A DNA stretch of 64,000 bases from Thermosynechococcus sp. (GTDB lineage Bacteria > Cyanobacteriota > Cyanobacteriia > Thermosynechococcales > Thermosynechococcaceae), in the NCBI RefSeq assembly GCF_025999095.1, contig NZ_AP024678.1:2387527-2451526 (forward strand), in the 5' to 3' direction. The notes beneath the pieces were generated by a model. The model ran no database searches and was not told the DNA's origin. It was given only the letters and a program-made list of their open reading frames with translations. A program made the position numbers and the translations under genes. Positions within the stretch are counted from its first letter, which is position 1, and the number at the start of each line of letters is the position of its first letter. Shown here piece by piece: positions 18,741 through 26,800 of this stretch.

Positions 18741-19171
18741 GGTTTTCGTCTCTGGTTGTCTCTAGAACTAACAGAGGTCGTCAAGCCCAGCTCGAATAGC
18801 CAACCGATTTTGGAGCTTCAAGATGCCTCTCTATCAGTTTTACTGCTGTAGGCAGGACATGTCTGACAGAGGGGCGATCGCTGGCCCAATCGAGTCAGTG
18901 AGCCTTAGGCGCAAAATTCCAACTGTACCCCCATAACTCTATCAGGGGGCATTGTGAAAGCAGCTTTATTAAAATTTGTTACGAACGGGAACTTCCCGCA
19001 GGTTCACCCCTGGGCTGTGGGTACCCTAGGGGAGTAAAGAATATGGTTCCTTAAAAAGCAACAGCAATTTTCTGAAGCATATTCTATGGATTGCATAAAT
19101 CTATAAGGTGTATAAAAAGCTGACCCCGTAGTATACTTACGTTTTTTGAGTAATGGATTCTACTGGCACAA
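18741..19171. other. Intergenic region with two consecutive inverted repeats
   Basis: 431 nt between divergent genes. Positions 18986-18998 are a perfect palindrome around one base (CGGGAA-C-TTCCCG). Positions 19007-19032 form a GC-rich stem (CCCCT-GGG with CCC-T-AGGGG). A TATACT at 19132-19137 is a plausible -10 for the gene at 19172, without a good -35. No short gene seen. Confidence 0.4.
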
Positions 19172-19708
19172 ATGGTCATGAGAATTGGAGAACTCTTACT
19201 GAAGGCAGGATTAATTACAAGCGGTCAGCTCCAAGTTGCCCTAATGGAGCAAGGGATGTATGCCAACCTGCGTCTTGGTGAAATTCTTGCCCTTCATGGT
19301 TGGTTATCCCAAGAAACAATTGACTTTTTTGTAGAAGAGTGGCCAAAACTGGCTCAAGATAAAGAAAAACGTCCTATTGGTTTTTACCTGAAAAAGGCAG
19401 GTTTATTAACGCAAGAGCAGATTAATCAAATTCTCAAGGAGCAGTGGCAAGCCAGCTATCGCTTTGGGGCATTGGCCGTCCTCAATGGCTGGGTGAAGCA
19501 GGAAACAGTAAACTTCTTTCTAGAACATATCAACCCAAATGCCCTCAAAGAAAGTGTCCGCATCGAGGAGGCCACATCATCAGTTGTCAACCGACTAACC
19601 CCGCAAAGTCGCAAGCATGCAACCAAACATTCAAAACAATCCTCTGTATCCCTGAAGAAGCATTTAATCGATCCAGAAGACTTGTCGGACATTGACCTTG
19701 AATATTGA
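19172..19708 (+). CDS. Protein with duplicated MshEN/GspE-N-like unit
   Basis: 178 residues. Residues 4-58 (RIGELLLKAGLITSGQLQVAL...LRLGEILALHGWLSQETIDFF) are repeated at about 67-120 (PIGFYLKKAGLLTQEQINQIL...YRFGALAVLNGWVKQETVNFF). Each unit carries two xLGxxLxxxGxxxxxQ-type helical halves, the pattern of the N-terminal domain of GspE/MshE/PilB ATPases, which in some members binds c-di-GMP. No ATPase domain is present. The basic tail is unstructured. A second ATG at 19178 is possible. A stand-alone regulator or c-di-GMP-responsive adaptor is a reasonable inference, not a demonstration. Confidence 0.75.
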   Translation: MVMRIGELLLKAGLITSGQLQVALMEQGMYANLRLGEILALHGWLSQETIDFFVEEWPKLAQDKEKRPIGFYLKKAGLLTQEQINQILKEQWQASYRFGALAVLNGWVKQETVNFFLEHINPNALKESVRIEEATSSVVNRLTPQSRKHATKHSKQSSVSLKKHLIDPEDLSDIDLEY

Positions 19709-19754
19709 ATGGCTAAGTCAGCCTGGAAAGAACCATTACGCCACCCCCTGAAAT

Positions 19755-19790
19755 AAAAAAAACTCGCACTAGAGGTAACTCCAATGCGAG
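19755..19790 (-). terminator. Rho-independent terminator of the DUF4278 gene
   Basis: On the minus strand CTCGCA and TGCGAG close a hairpin whose inner part also pairs (GAG/CTC around GTTA). It is followed directly by a run of eight T, then ATTTC. It lies 46 nt after the stop of the gene at 19836. It is the clearest intrinsic terminator in the window. Confidence 0.8.
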
Positions 19791-19835
19791 GGTAATCACG
19801 AATCACTCTTGAGAGAGGACAATCACATCCGTGGA

Positions 19836-20294
19836 CTAGCTCATTGTGGCAGGACTGCGATCGTAGCTTGTCCAGAGATGGGGCTTAATTTTGCCCTGAA
19901 TTTGGTTCCAATAGTGACCTGCGGCCGCAGGTAACCCCATTTGGGCAATCATCCGCGTCAGGAGGGATTGTTCGCGGTTTTTGATCACTTGGTGGTGATG
20001 GGTGAGAATGACCCGCGACAGTTGATTGAGATCAAGCGCTGGCATATTCACTCCACTGGCTGGGTTGGCAGTAGGAGCTGCCGTCGGATTCACGGCTTCC
20101 CCTTGACCAGTACGGTAGGCCACGCCGCGATAGATAAGATCCCGCACCGGTTGAGCCGGCGGATTTACTGCGTGGGTACAGTGGTAATTCCAACCCCGGT
20201 ATTTTGCCACGACATCAGTTGCTGCGGTCTGTACTGCCGGAGGAACGTAATCGTATTGGACGCCGCGATAGGTGAGTGTGGTTTTCATAAGCAT
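19836..20294 (-). CDS. DUF4278 domain protein
   Basis: 152 residues. Two copies of the short motif LTYRGVQYDY / LIYRGVAYRTG mark DUF4278, a small cyanobacterial domain of unknown function. The middle is rich in Ala, Pro and Thr and the C-terminus is helical (RVILTHHHQVIKNREQSLLTRMI). The next ATG (third codon) gives an alternative start MKTTLTYRG. Expression is probably monocistronic, given the terminator at 19755-19790 and the HLR1-like box about 170 nt upstream. Confidence 0.8.
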   Translation of the reverse strand: MLMKTTLTYRGVQYDYVPPAVQTAATDVVAKYRGWNYHCTHAVNPPAQPVRDLIYRGVAYRTGQGEAVNPTAAPTANPASGVNMPALDLNQLSRVILTHHHQVIKNREQSLLTRMIAQMGLPAAAGHYWNQIQGKIKPHLWTSYDRSPATMS

Positions 20295-20464
20295 CGCCCC
20301 AAATTATCTACTAGGTGGTTTTCGTCAACTGAGGCGCGTTCCTTCGGGACAACTGCCCTACTTCCGTCTTCGCTGCTCACCTAAGTTTTTAGGTGCTTTT
20401 CAGCAAAGATGAACGATTTATTTCTGTATCTAATTTAACAGTTTTGGCATTATGAAGGCAAGTA

Positions 20465-20482
20465 TTTACAAAAATTTACACT
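20465..20482 (-). promoter_or_regulatory. HLR1-like box upstream of the DUF4278 gene
   Basis: The plus strand reads TTTACAAA-AA-TTTACACT: two TTTACA repeats with the exact 10-nt period of HLR1 and a single mismatch (C in place of A/T at 20481). It is about 170 nt upstream of the DUF4278 start and next to the 3' end of the Crp-family gene. RpaB binding is inferred from the motif only. Confidence 0.4.
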
Positions 20483-20515
20483 AGAAGGCGCCCCCCATGT
20501 TCTAGGGGGGTCTAG
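20481..20515 (-). terminator. Hairpin downstream of the Crp-family gene
   Basis: CCCCCC (20491-20496) pairs with GGGGGG (20505-20510), and the flanks CTAGA and TCTAG also pair. On the minus strand it is followed a few bases later by ATTTTTG. It is 19 nt beyond the stop at 20534, so a terminator is the natural reading, although the T tract is not immediate. Confidence 0.5.
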
Positions 20516-20533
20516 ATTTAGACAGGGATGGCC

Positions 20534-21151
20534 TTAAATCCCAGGGGCGTGGGTCAGGATAATGTGGCGATCGCGATCGTAGGTGAGCCAACGTTCCTGC
20601 CGCAGCTTGCCCAGAAGGCGGGTCATGGTCACGCGACTCGTGCCGATGGCTGTTGCCAGTTGCTGATGGGTGAGGCGGACACTGTAGCGTGTACCCAGGG
20701 GATGAGGTTCACCAATTTCTTGCTTCAACAGCAGCAGTAAATGGCGTAATCGCTCCTCAATGCGGCGATGACTAGTAATTCCTAAGAGACCTTCCGCTTG
20801 CCGTAGGCGACGAGCTAGACCGCGCACAAGGCTTTGGGTCAAGTTGGGGGAGGATTCCACCTCCACGAGCGTAAAGAGCATCAGCTCTGTCTTGGCAAGG
20901 GCCTTGGCTTGGTAGGCCATTAAACTGGTCAAGGGCAAACCAAAGGCAGTACCTGGTGTCGCCAGTCCCACCACCACTTCTTCACCATCGGAATGCAGCA
21001 GATTCAAGAGGACGACACCCCGGCTCACTAGCCAAACCCGTTCTGGCTCCATCCAGATGCTGTCCCCGATACTAAACGTGTGCACTCGCGCGGCGGAGCG
21101 CCAGCGTCCATCCACAGGAGGAGTGACTGCAGCGGTGGAGACGTTTGCCAT
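20534..21151 (-). CDS. Crp/Fnr-family transcription regulator
   Basis: 205 residues. An N-terminal cyclic-nucleotide-binding-like beta barrel (about 20-95, ending in a long dimer helix near 95-125) leads to a winged helix-turn-helix with VRLTHQQLATAIGTSRVTMTRLLGKLRQ split across residues 155-185. The recognition helix (SRVTMTR) resembles that of NtcA and other cyanobacterial Crp-type regulators, but the sensor barrel is shorter and lacks the canonical cAMP-binding RxxL/S signature as far as I can see. The target genes are unknown. It is followed by the hairpin at 20481-20515. Confidence 0.85.
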   Translation of the reverse strand: MANVSTAAVTPPVDGRWRSAARVHTFSIGDSIWMEPERVWLVSRGVVLLNLLHSDGEEVVVGLATPGTAFGLPLTSLMAYQAKALAKTELMLFTLVEVESSPNLTQSLVRGLARRLRQAEGLLGITSHRRIEERLRHLLLLLKQEIGEPHPLGTRYSVRLTHQQLATAIGTSRVTMTRLLGKLRQERWLTYDRDRHIILTHAPGI

Positions 21152-21317
21152 GGCGGTAGAACCTCAAGCAAAGGAACCAGCCCTTAGGTGTGTGCCGCAG
21201 AGATGGGTTGTTCTGCCCACATTCCCAGTGTTTGTGTTCTGGGCAACGTTAGCTAAAACTGCTTATTAGGCTAAGGGGCAAACGTAAAGATGAGATAATC
21301 CTTGGCTCAAGATTGGG

Positions 21318-22838
21318 TTAAGGTTTTGTTGTCAAGGCAGAAATCGCTTCCAACAGGCCCCGTGCTTTGTTGAGGGTTTCTTCGTATTCCCGCTGCGGAT
21401 CGGAGTCGGCAACAATCCCAGCACCCGCTTGCACATGAATTAGATGTTGATGGTCCGTCAGGGGTTGCACCACCATTGTGCGAATGGCGATCGCTGTATT
21501 GAGTTGCCCTTCAAAGTCATAGTAACCATAGGCACCGGAGTAGGGGCCACGGCGGCAGCCCTCCAATTCATAGATAATTTCCATGGCACGAATTTTGGGG
21601 GCACCACTGACGGTTCCGGCGGGGAAACAGGCTTGGAGTAAGTCCCATGCCGTTTTATCAGGCAATAGTTCACCCACCACATTACTGACAATGTGCATAA
21701 CATGGGAATAGCGCTCAATCACCATAAACGCTTCAACGCTGACACTCCCCTGACGACACACGCGCCCCAAATCATTGCGCCCCAAATCAACGAGCATGAC
21801 GTGTTCGGCCACTTCTTTGGTATCGGCAAGGAGTTCGGCGGCTAGCCGCTGATCTTCGGTGTAGGTGTGCCCCCGCTGGCGAGTGCCAGCAATAGGACGC
21901 ACAGTAGCAAGGACAGACCCAGCGTTTTCAGGATGGTGCTCGGCTTTGACCATGACTTCTGGACTAGAGCCAATGATCTGCCACGTGCCAAATTGAAAGT
22001 AGGCCATGTAGGGGGAAGGGTTAATCAGGCGCAAGGAGCGATAGAGGGCAAAGGGATCGCCGCTGTAGGTGGCACTCAGGCGTTGGGAAAGAACGACTTG
22101 GAAAATATCCCCTGCTCGAATGTAGTCCTTAGCGCGCTCCACATTGGCACGGAAGGCTTTGGGGGTAATGTTGCTAGTGTAACTGGGGGTCTGGCGACTG
22201 GGTTGCCAATGGAGTTGGGTGGCCTCAGGGGGAATACGGGTTTGCAGTTTGCACACAAGCCGCTCTAGGCGATCGCGCGCGTGAGTATAGGCCGTTTTCA
22301 AGTCCGTCTCACGGGTATCGGCATAGACCACGGCCCAGATTTTTCGCTTCACTTGATCAAAAATCAGGATTTGATCCACCTGCATCCACACCCCATCAGG
22401 CAAATCCGCTTCTGTGGCAGGGTGAATGGGAACCCGTGGCTCAATCCACTGAATCAGTTCATAGCCCCAAAAACCAAAAAGACCACCAATGCCCCCCGGC
22501 AATTGCGGTAGCTTCACAGGCTGATAGGGGGCAAGGCAATTGGCCAAAATGGTGAAGGGATTGCCCGTAAACCTGGTGATTGACCCATCGCGATGGGTTT
22601 GGGTGGTTTGGTTGCCGCGGGTTTCCAGTACCCACAGTGGATCACAACTAAGGAGACTGTAGCGGGCCAGTTGTTCACCTCCCTCGACGGACTCCAGCAA
22701 AAAGTTGTAGGGGCGATCGCGACAGACCCGATACCAAGCCGACACAGGTGTATCCATATCCGCCACCCACTCCTGATAGATGGGGATGAAGTTACCCTGT
22801 TCGGCAAGTTGACAAAAAGTCTGAAAATCGGGGTACAT
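21318..22838 (-). CDS. trpE: Anthranilate synthase component I
   Basis: Converts chorismate and glutamine-derived ammonia to anthranilate, first step of tryptophan synthesis. 506 residues. An N-terminal feedback-binding region includes LLESVEGGEQLARYSLL (the Trp-site LLES motif). The chorismate-binding C-terminal domain includes FQVVLSQRLSATYSGDPF, GTRQRGHTYTEDQRL, DLGRNDLGRVC, the SGAPKIRAMEII signature and QAGAGIVADSDPQREYEET. The full length fits TrpE rather than PabB. No trpG is adjacent; trpD is elsewhere in the window (61919-62938). Confidence 0.93.
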   Translation of the reverse strand: MYPDFQTFCQLAEQGNFIPIYQEWVADMDTPVSAWYRVCRDRPYNFLLESVEGGEQLARYSLLSCDPLWVLETRGNQTTQTHRDGSITRFTGNPFTILANCLAPYQPVKLPQLPGGIGGLFGFWGYELIQWIEPRVPIHPATEADLPDGVWMQVDQILIFDQVKRKIWAVVYADTRETDLKTAYTHARDRLERLVCKLQTRIPPEATQLHWQPSRQTPSYTSNITPKAFRANVERAKDYIRAGDIFQVVLSQRLSATYSGDPFALYRSLRLINPSPYMAYFQFGTWQIIGSSPEVMVKAEHHPENAGSVLATVRPIAGTRQRGHTYTEDQRLAAELLADTKEVAEHVMLVDLGRNDLGRVCRQGSVSVEAFMVIERYSHVMHIVSNVVGELLPDKTAWDLLQACFPAGTVSGAPKIRAMEIIYELEGCRRGPYSGAYGYYDFEGQLNTAIAIRTMVVQPLTDHQHLIHVQAGAGIVADSDPQREYEETLNKARGLLEAISALTTKP

Positions 22839-22871
22839 GGTCGCGGGTGTGCAAACTCTCTTATTTTCTCC

Positions 22872-23693
22872 CTAAAGGGGAGCAACAGCAATCTCGACGC
22901 CAAGGGTTAGGTGCTTCTGGGGGGGCACGTGTAGTAGATCCACCCCCGTATTCAACGCATGGCGGGGGGCGGTCCAAGGTTCTAGACAGTAGTAGGGTTT
23001 GCCCTGAACGGTCCAAAAGACGAGGGTTGTAAACACTGTATCGTAGCGCAGCGTCAGGCAGTACTGTTGTTGCAGGTCACAGACACGAGCCACTTGACCC
23101 ATGAGCGGGCGACAGGCCAAATCGAGTTCTGCTGCACTCCAGTCAAACATGCCGCTAAAGGTGAGGGGTTGCTGGTTTTTTTGATCCACCATGGCGTGGA
23201 TCGGCAAGTCAAACTGCAATTGGTGCTTGTCAGCAACGGCAAAGTAGGGATGCAAGCCAAAGCTAAAGGGCAAGGGGGTGTCACCGGGGTTAGCCACCTC
23301 AAGGGCGATCGCCAAGGCAGCAGCAGTAAGGGTATAGGTCAAGGTCAGATGAAAGGCAAAGGGATAGACTTGGCGCGTGGCTGGGGTATCGTGCAATCCC
23401 AGTTTCAAGACCTGTTGCTGCTGCTGCAGCACCTGCCATGGCAAGTCCCGGGCAAAGCCGTGCTGTTTGAGGTGATAGGCTTGGCCCCTGTAGTGAAATG
23501 TATCCTCGGGCAAATTGCCACAAATAGGAAAAAGGAGGGGAATACCGCCGCGCACGCTTAACTGCGGGTTGGCAAAGCGCTCCCGATCTAAGTACAGCAG
23601 CTCATGACCTTGCCACTGCCAGCGAGTGATGAGGCCACCGCGCTCTGGGATCACCTCAACGCGAGTACGTTCGGCATGGAGAGTATAGGGCAT
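22872..23693 (-). CDS. Aldose 1-epimerase-family protein
   Basis: Galactose mutarotase-like fold, about 273 residues from the ATG at 23693 (MPYTLHAER); ATGs at 23699 and 23732 are in frame and possible. Features typical of the D-hexose-6-phosphate mutarotase/YeaD-like group are visible: GGIPLLFPICGNLP, a conserved His in GLHPYFAV and a late CLEPWTAPRHALNTG. The catalytic acid/base is probably the His of LHPYF together with the C-terminal Glu. Substrate unknown. The gene sits 33 nt from trpE, with no functional link evident. Confidence 0.82.
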   Translation of the reverse strand: MPYTLHAERTRVEVIPERGGLITRWQWQGHELLYLDRERFANPQLSVRGGIPLLFPICGNLPEDTFHYRGQAYHLKQHGFARDLPWQVLQQQQQVLKLGLHDTPATRQVYPFAFHLTLTYTLTAAALAIALEVANPGDTPLPFSFGLHPYFAVADKHQLQFDLPIHAMVDQKNQQPLTFSGMFDWSAAELDLACRPLMGQVARVCDLQQQYCLTLRYDTVFTTLVFWTVQGKPYYCLEPWTAPRHALNTGVDLLHVPPQKHLTLGVEIAVAPL

Positions 23694-23777
23694 TACCATG
23701 GCTGGACAGTCGGCTTGCTTCTTAGGATACACCCGCGACTACGCTAGAATAGCGGCAATGCCCTTGGAGGGAAACCA

Positions 23778-24143
23778 ATGTCCCTAAGATTTGCCCTAAA
23801 CTCCACCCTACGTTTTTGGTTCAGTGTGTTGCTGCTGACTTGGTTCCTGGGGCTACTGGGGCTAGGCTGGTTAGTGCAATCCTTTCTGGTGCTGTTTTTA
23901 ATCTTAATGTTGACTCCTATGCTCCTTTTTGCCGGCTTGCAACTTTGGTTGCGCTGGAAGTTGGTGGCGGCGGCTTGTCCAGTGTGTGGCTTTGAATTCA
24001 GCAGTTTGAATAATACCCAAACCCAATGCCCTGCCTGTGGCGAAATGCTGATGGTGCGCGATCGCCAGTTCCACCGATTGGCTCCCCCTGGCACCATTGA
24101 CGTGGAGGCGGTGGAAGTGGTCAACCCTGTGATTGAGGACTAG
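23778..24143 (+). CDS. Small membrane protein with zinc ribbon
   Basis: 121 residues. Two adjacent hydrophobic segments (about 12-32 and 34-58) are followed by a cytoplasmic domain with CPVCGFEF and CPACG, two CxxC pairs 16 residues apart that should bind one zinc ion. An acidic tail ends the protein. GGAGGG lies just before the ATG. No family name comes to mind. Confidence 0.7.
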   Translation: MSLRFALNSTLRFWFSVLLLTWFLGLLGLGWLVQSFLVLFLILMLTPMLLFAGLQLWLRWKLVAAACPVCGFEFSSLNNTQTQCPACGEMLMVRDRQFHRLAPPGTIDVEAVEVVNPVIED

Positions 24144-24252
24144 CCACAGTGGTATGATTAGCCCAAGATTGTCTGTCGCTGGCAGCATGACCGATGCGAC
24201 AGTCCCTTGCTAAAATGATACGATTTGCCATGCATGGGTTACGGGGTACTCT

Positions 24253-24594
24253 ATGCGACAACTTAACTTTTTGATGATATTTGTCATTGGTTTGGGCTTA
24301 GTTCTCTTTAGTATTCAAAATACCGATCCAGTTAGTATTAAGTTTTTTGAAGGGAAGGTCATTCAGGCGCCACTGTGCGTTGAACTTATTGTTGCTATGG
24401 GGGCGGGTGCCCTCTTTGCCTGGGTCTTTAACGTTTGGGTACAGCTACAGCGCACCTTTACCATTCGGGTGGAAATGGAAGCCCGCGATGAACAAATTGC
24501 CCACCTTGAGCAGGATGTGGAACGCTATAAAGCTGCCCTTGAGGAGCAACAACGCCTCTTGCCCAGTGTCAGCAGTGCCTCGACGGAAAAGTAG
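24253..24594 (+). CDS. LapA-domain (DUF1049) membrane protein
   Basis: 113 residues. The arrangement is that of LapA/DUF1049 proteins: a first helix (LNFLMIFVIGLGLVLFSIQN), the conserved short loop NTDPVSIKFFEG, a second helix (ELIVAMGAGALFAWVF) and a cytoplasmic coiled coil (about 75-105). In E. coli LapA/LapB act in lipopolysaccharide assembly; the cyanobacterial role is not established. It stands alone upstream of def. Confidence 0.82.
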   Translation: MRQLNFLMIFVIGLGLVLFSIQNTDPVSIKFFEGKVIQAPLCVELIVAMGAGALFAWVFNVWVQLQRTFTIRVEMEARDEQIAHLEQDVERYKAALEEQQRLLPSVSSASTEK

Positions 24595-24667
24595 CCTAGA
24601 GCCTTGAAAATTGGTTAGGCTAAAAGATGATTAGCCTTTGTTATTTTGTGTTAACTCGGCGTGTCCT

Positions 24668-25234
24668 ATGGCTGTATCTCTGGCTGTTGAAAAGAAAAAG
24701 TTAAAAAATCCACCCCTCCAGCTGCATTATTTGGGCGATCGCGTGCTGCGTCAACCCGCCAAACGGGTCAGTAAAGTAGATGACAGTACCCGCGATATTG
24801 TGCGGAAAATGTTACAAACCATGTATAGTGCCGATGGCATTGGTTTGGCGGCACCGCAGGTAGGCATCAATAAGCAAATTCTCGTCATCGATATTCATCC
24901 CGATGACCCTAAAGCGGAGCCATTGGTAATGATTAACCCGGTCATTAAGGACTTCAGTGAAGAACTGGAGGTTTGTCAAGAGGGCTGCCTAAGTATTCCT
25001 GGGGTATACCTAGAGGTGCGTCGTCCGGCCATGGTGGAGGTGTCCTACAAAGATGAGTGGGGTCGTCCCCAAGTGATCATGGCGGGTGGGCTGCTTGCCC
25101 GGGCGATCCAGCATGAAATTGATCACTTAACGGGGGTAATGTTTGTCGATCGCGTGGAAAACCAAGCCTTGCTGCACCATGAACTCAAGGAGCATGGGTT
25201 TACCGCCAGTGCTGTGCGTCCCATTGCTGCTTAA
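24668..25234 (+). CDS. def: Peptide deformylase
   Basis: Removes the formyl group from nascent N-terminal methionine. 188 residues from the ATG at 24668 (MAVSLAVEKKK); the frame is open a little further upstream but without a better start. All three family motifs are present: GIGLAAPQVG, EGCLS and QHEIDHLTG, which provide the metal ligands Cys and two His and the catalytic Glu. The N-terminal extension before LQLHYLGDRVLRQ is slightly longer than in E. coli. Confidence 0.95.
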   Translation: MAVSLAVEKKKLKNPPLQLHYLGDRVLRQPAKRVSKVDDSTRDIVRKMLQTMYSADGIGLAAPQVGINKQILVIDIHPDDPKAEPLVMINPVIKDFSEELEVCQEGCLSIPGVYLEVRRPAMVEVSYKDEWGRPQVIMAGGLLARAIQHEIDHLTGVMFVDRVENQALLHHELKEHGFTASAVRPIAA

Positions 25235-25253
25235 CCCTTGAGGAGCATTGTCT

Positions 25254-25451
25254 GTGGCCAAGAGTTATCTATACCTACTGGGGGCCTGTGTGGCCGCGAT
25301 CGCCACTGTGGGTTCCATTTTTGAACTGAGCTCTGGGGAAGCCCAGTTGGGAACTGTGCCCACCACCGTGATTTTGCTCCTCAGTGCGCCCCTTGGTGTA
25401 GTGGCCTTTGTAACAGCGGTGCGCCTTGCCCGTGCCAGCGATCGCCCCTGA
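25254..25451 (+). CDS. Small two-helix membrane protein
   Basis: 65 residues from the GTG at 25254, chosen because AGGAG at 25241-25245 is well placed for it; a TTG at 25248 also fits the frame. Two hydrophobic stretches ([19 protein letters not shown] and [16 protein letters not shown]) suggest two membrane passes with a short polar loop. No family recognised. The gene lies between def and gcvH on the same strand with short spacers. Confidence 0.6.
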   Translation: MAKSYLYLLGACVAAIATVGSIFELSSGEAQLGTVPTTVILLLSAPLGVVAFVTAVRLARASDRP

Positions 25452-25467
25452 TGGATTGGAATTGGCT

Positions 25468-25851
25468 ATGACACTTACCTACCCTGAGGACCTGCAATAT
25501 CTCGACAGCCATGAGTACCTGCGCCTTGAGGGCGACACGGCCACCCTCGGCGTTAGTGCCTTTGCTGTGGATCAACTGGGGGATATTGTCTTTGTCGAGT
25601 TGCCTGCCGTTGGCGATGCCCTAGAACCCGGCGAACGCTTTGGCACGATTGAATCGGTCAAGGCCGTTGAGGATCTCTATGCGCCCCTTGGGGGAACCGT
25701 CATCGCCGTCAATCAAGCCGTTATTGACAACCCCGCCCAAATTGCTGCAGATCCCTATGGTGAGGGGTGGTTGGTGAAGGTGCGAGTCAGTACCCCCCCT
25801 ACGGGACTCCTCTCAGCGGCGGATTATCGTGCCCGAGTGGAAGGAACTTAG
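25468..25851 (+). CDS. gcvH: Glycine cleavage system H protein
   Basis: Lipoyl-carrying shuttle of the glycine cleavage complex, which processes glycine from photorespiration. 127 residues from the ATG at 25468 ([11 protein letters not shown]). The lipoylation site is the Lys of [15 protein letters not shown], and the surrounding H-protein fold ([21 protein letters not shown]-like [11 protein letters not shown]) is complete. The stop is directly followed by the GTG of the next gene. It fits metabolically with glcE/glcF, which act in the same pathway. Confidence 0.94.
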   Translation: MTLTYPEDLQYLDSHEYLRLEGDTATLGVSAFAVDQLGDIVFVELPAVGDALEPGERFGTIESVKAVEDLYAPLGGTVIAVNQAVIDNPAQIAADPYGEGWLVKVRVSTPPTGLLSAADYRARVEGT

Positions 25852-26787
25852 GTGCTAACCAACGCCTTGCAAGTCCTTGTGGATGGACTGACCACAGGGA
25901 GTGTTTATGCCATCTTTGCCCTCGGCTACACCCTTGTCTTCTCGATTTTGGGCATTATCAACTTTGCCCACGGCGCTGTTTTTGCCATTGGTGCTTATCT
26001 CACCTATGCCCTCTTGGGAGGACGCTTTGGCTTTAATGGCCTGTTGGCCAATGGGCAGCTTCCCGTTGCCTTACCCTTTGCTGCGGCCTTAGCTTTGAGT
26101 GCCCTTAGCTGTGGACTGTTGGGGGTTGCCATTGATTGGGTTGTCTTTCGACCGTTGCGGCAGCAGCGCACCGATACCCTCTTGACGGTGGTGGCCAGTC
26201 TTGGAGCTGCTGTTTTCCTCACCAACCTGATCCAGTATTTAGTGGGTGCCGAAGTCTACACCTATCCCGATCAACGCTGGGGGGGATTGCCCCTTACCCT
26301 GCGATGGGGGGACATCACCCTGCGCACTAGCCAATTTATTATCTTTGCCGTGGCGGTGGTTTTGATGATTGCCCTGACCTATTGGGTAAAGGGAACGCGC
26401 ATGGGCAAAGCCCTGCAGGCGGTGGCTGAAAATCCGATGGCAGCAACATTGCTAGGCATTGATAGCGATCGCGTTATTCAAGTAGCATTTTTTGTTAGCA
26501 GTGCTTTGGCTGCGGTTGCTGGCACCCTGATTGCCTTGAGTGTTGGGATTACAGGGCCACAGTTTGGAGTGATCTTTGGCCTCAAGGGGTTAGCAGTGAT
26601 TGTTCTGGGGGGCCTCGGCAACCTCCCAGGAACAATGCTGGCCGGCTTTTTGCTGGGATTGGTGGAGGCAATGGTGCCTGCGGCTGCTTCGGGGTTTCGC
26701 GATGCTGCTGCCTTTGCAATCCTCTTTCTGGTGCTGCTTGTGCGCCCCCAAGGGCTATTGGGTCAGCCCCCGGTTGAAAAAGTCTAA
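25852..26787 (+). CDS. Branched-chain/neutral amino-acid ABC transporter permease (LivH type)
   Basis: Inner-membrane permease of 311 residues with about eight hydrophobic segments and the LivH signature (FALGYTLVFSILGIINFAHG near the N-terminus, GTRMGKALQAVAENPMAATLLGID as the EAA-like cytoplasmic loop, KGLAVIVLGGLGNLPGT). In cyanobacteria this is the type of NatD, part of the N-I neutral amino-acid system, but the other subunits are not in the window, so I give no symbol. The GTG start abuts the gcvH stop. Confidence 0.85.
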   Translation: MLTNALQVLVDGLTTGSVYAIFALGYTLVFSILGIINFAHGAVFAIGAYLTYALLGGRFGFNGLLANGQLPVALPFAAALALSALSCGLLGVAIDWVVFRPLRQQRTDTLLTVVASLGAAVFLTNLIQYLVGAEVYTYPDQRWGGLPLTLRWGDITLRTSQFIIFAVAVVLMIALTYWVKGTRMGKALQAVAENPMAATLLGIDSDRVIQVAFFVSSALAAVAGTLIALSVGITGPQFGVIFGLKGLAVIVLGGLGNLPGTMLAGFLLGLVEAMVPAAASGFRDAAAFAILFLVLLVRPQGLLGQPPVEKV

Positions 26788-26800
26788 GGCGCTTCAATCA

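Noticed and set aside
18381-18851. 156-codon plus-strand open frame inside nurA and its upstream spacer
   Set aside because: It is antisense to the conserved NurA domain and shows no family resemblance.
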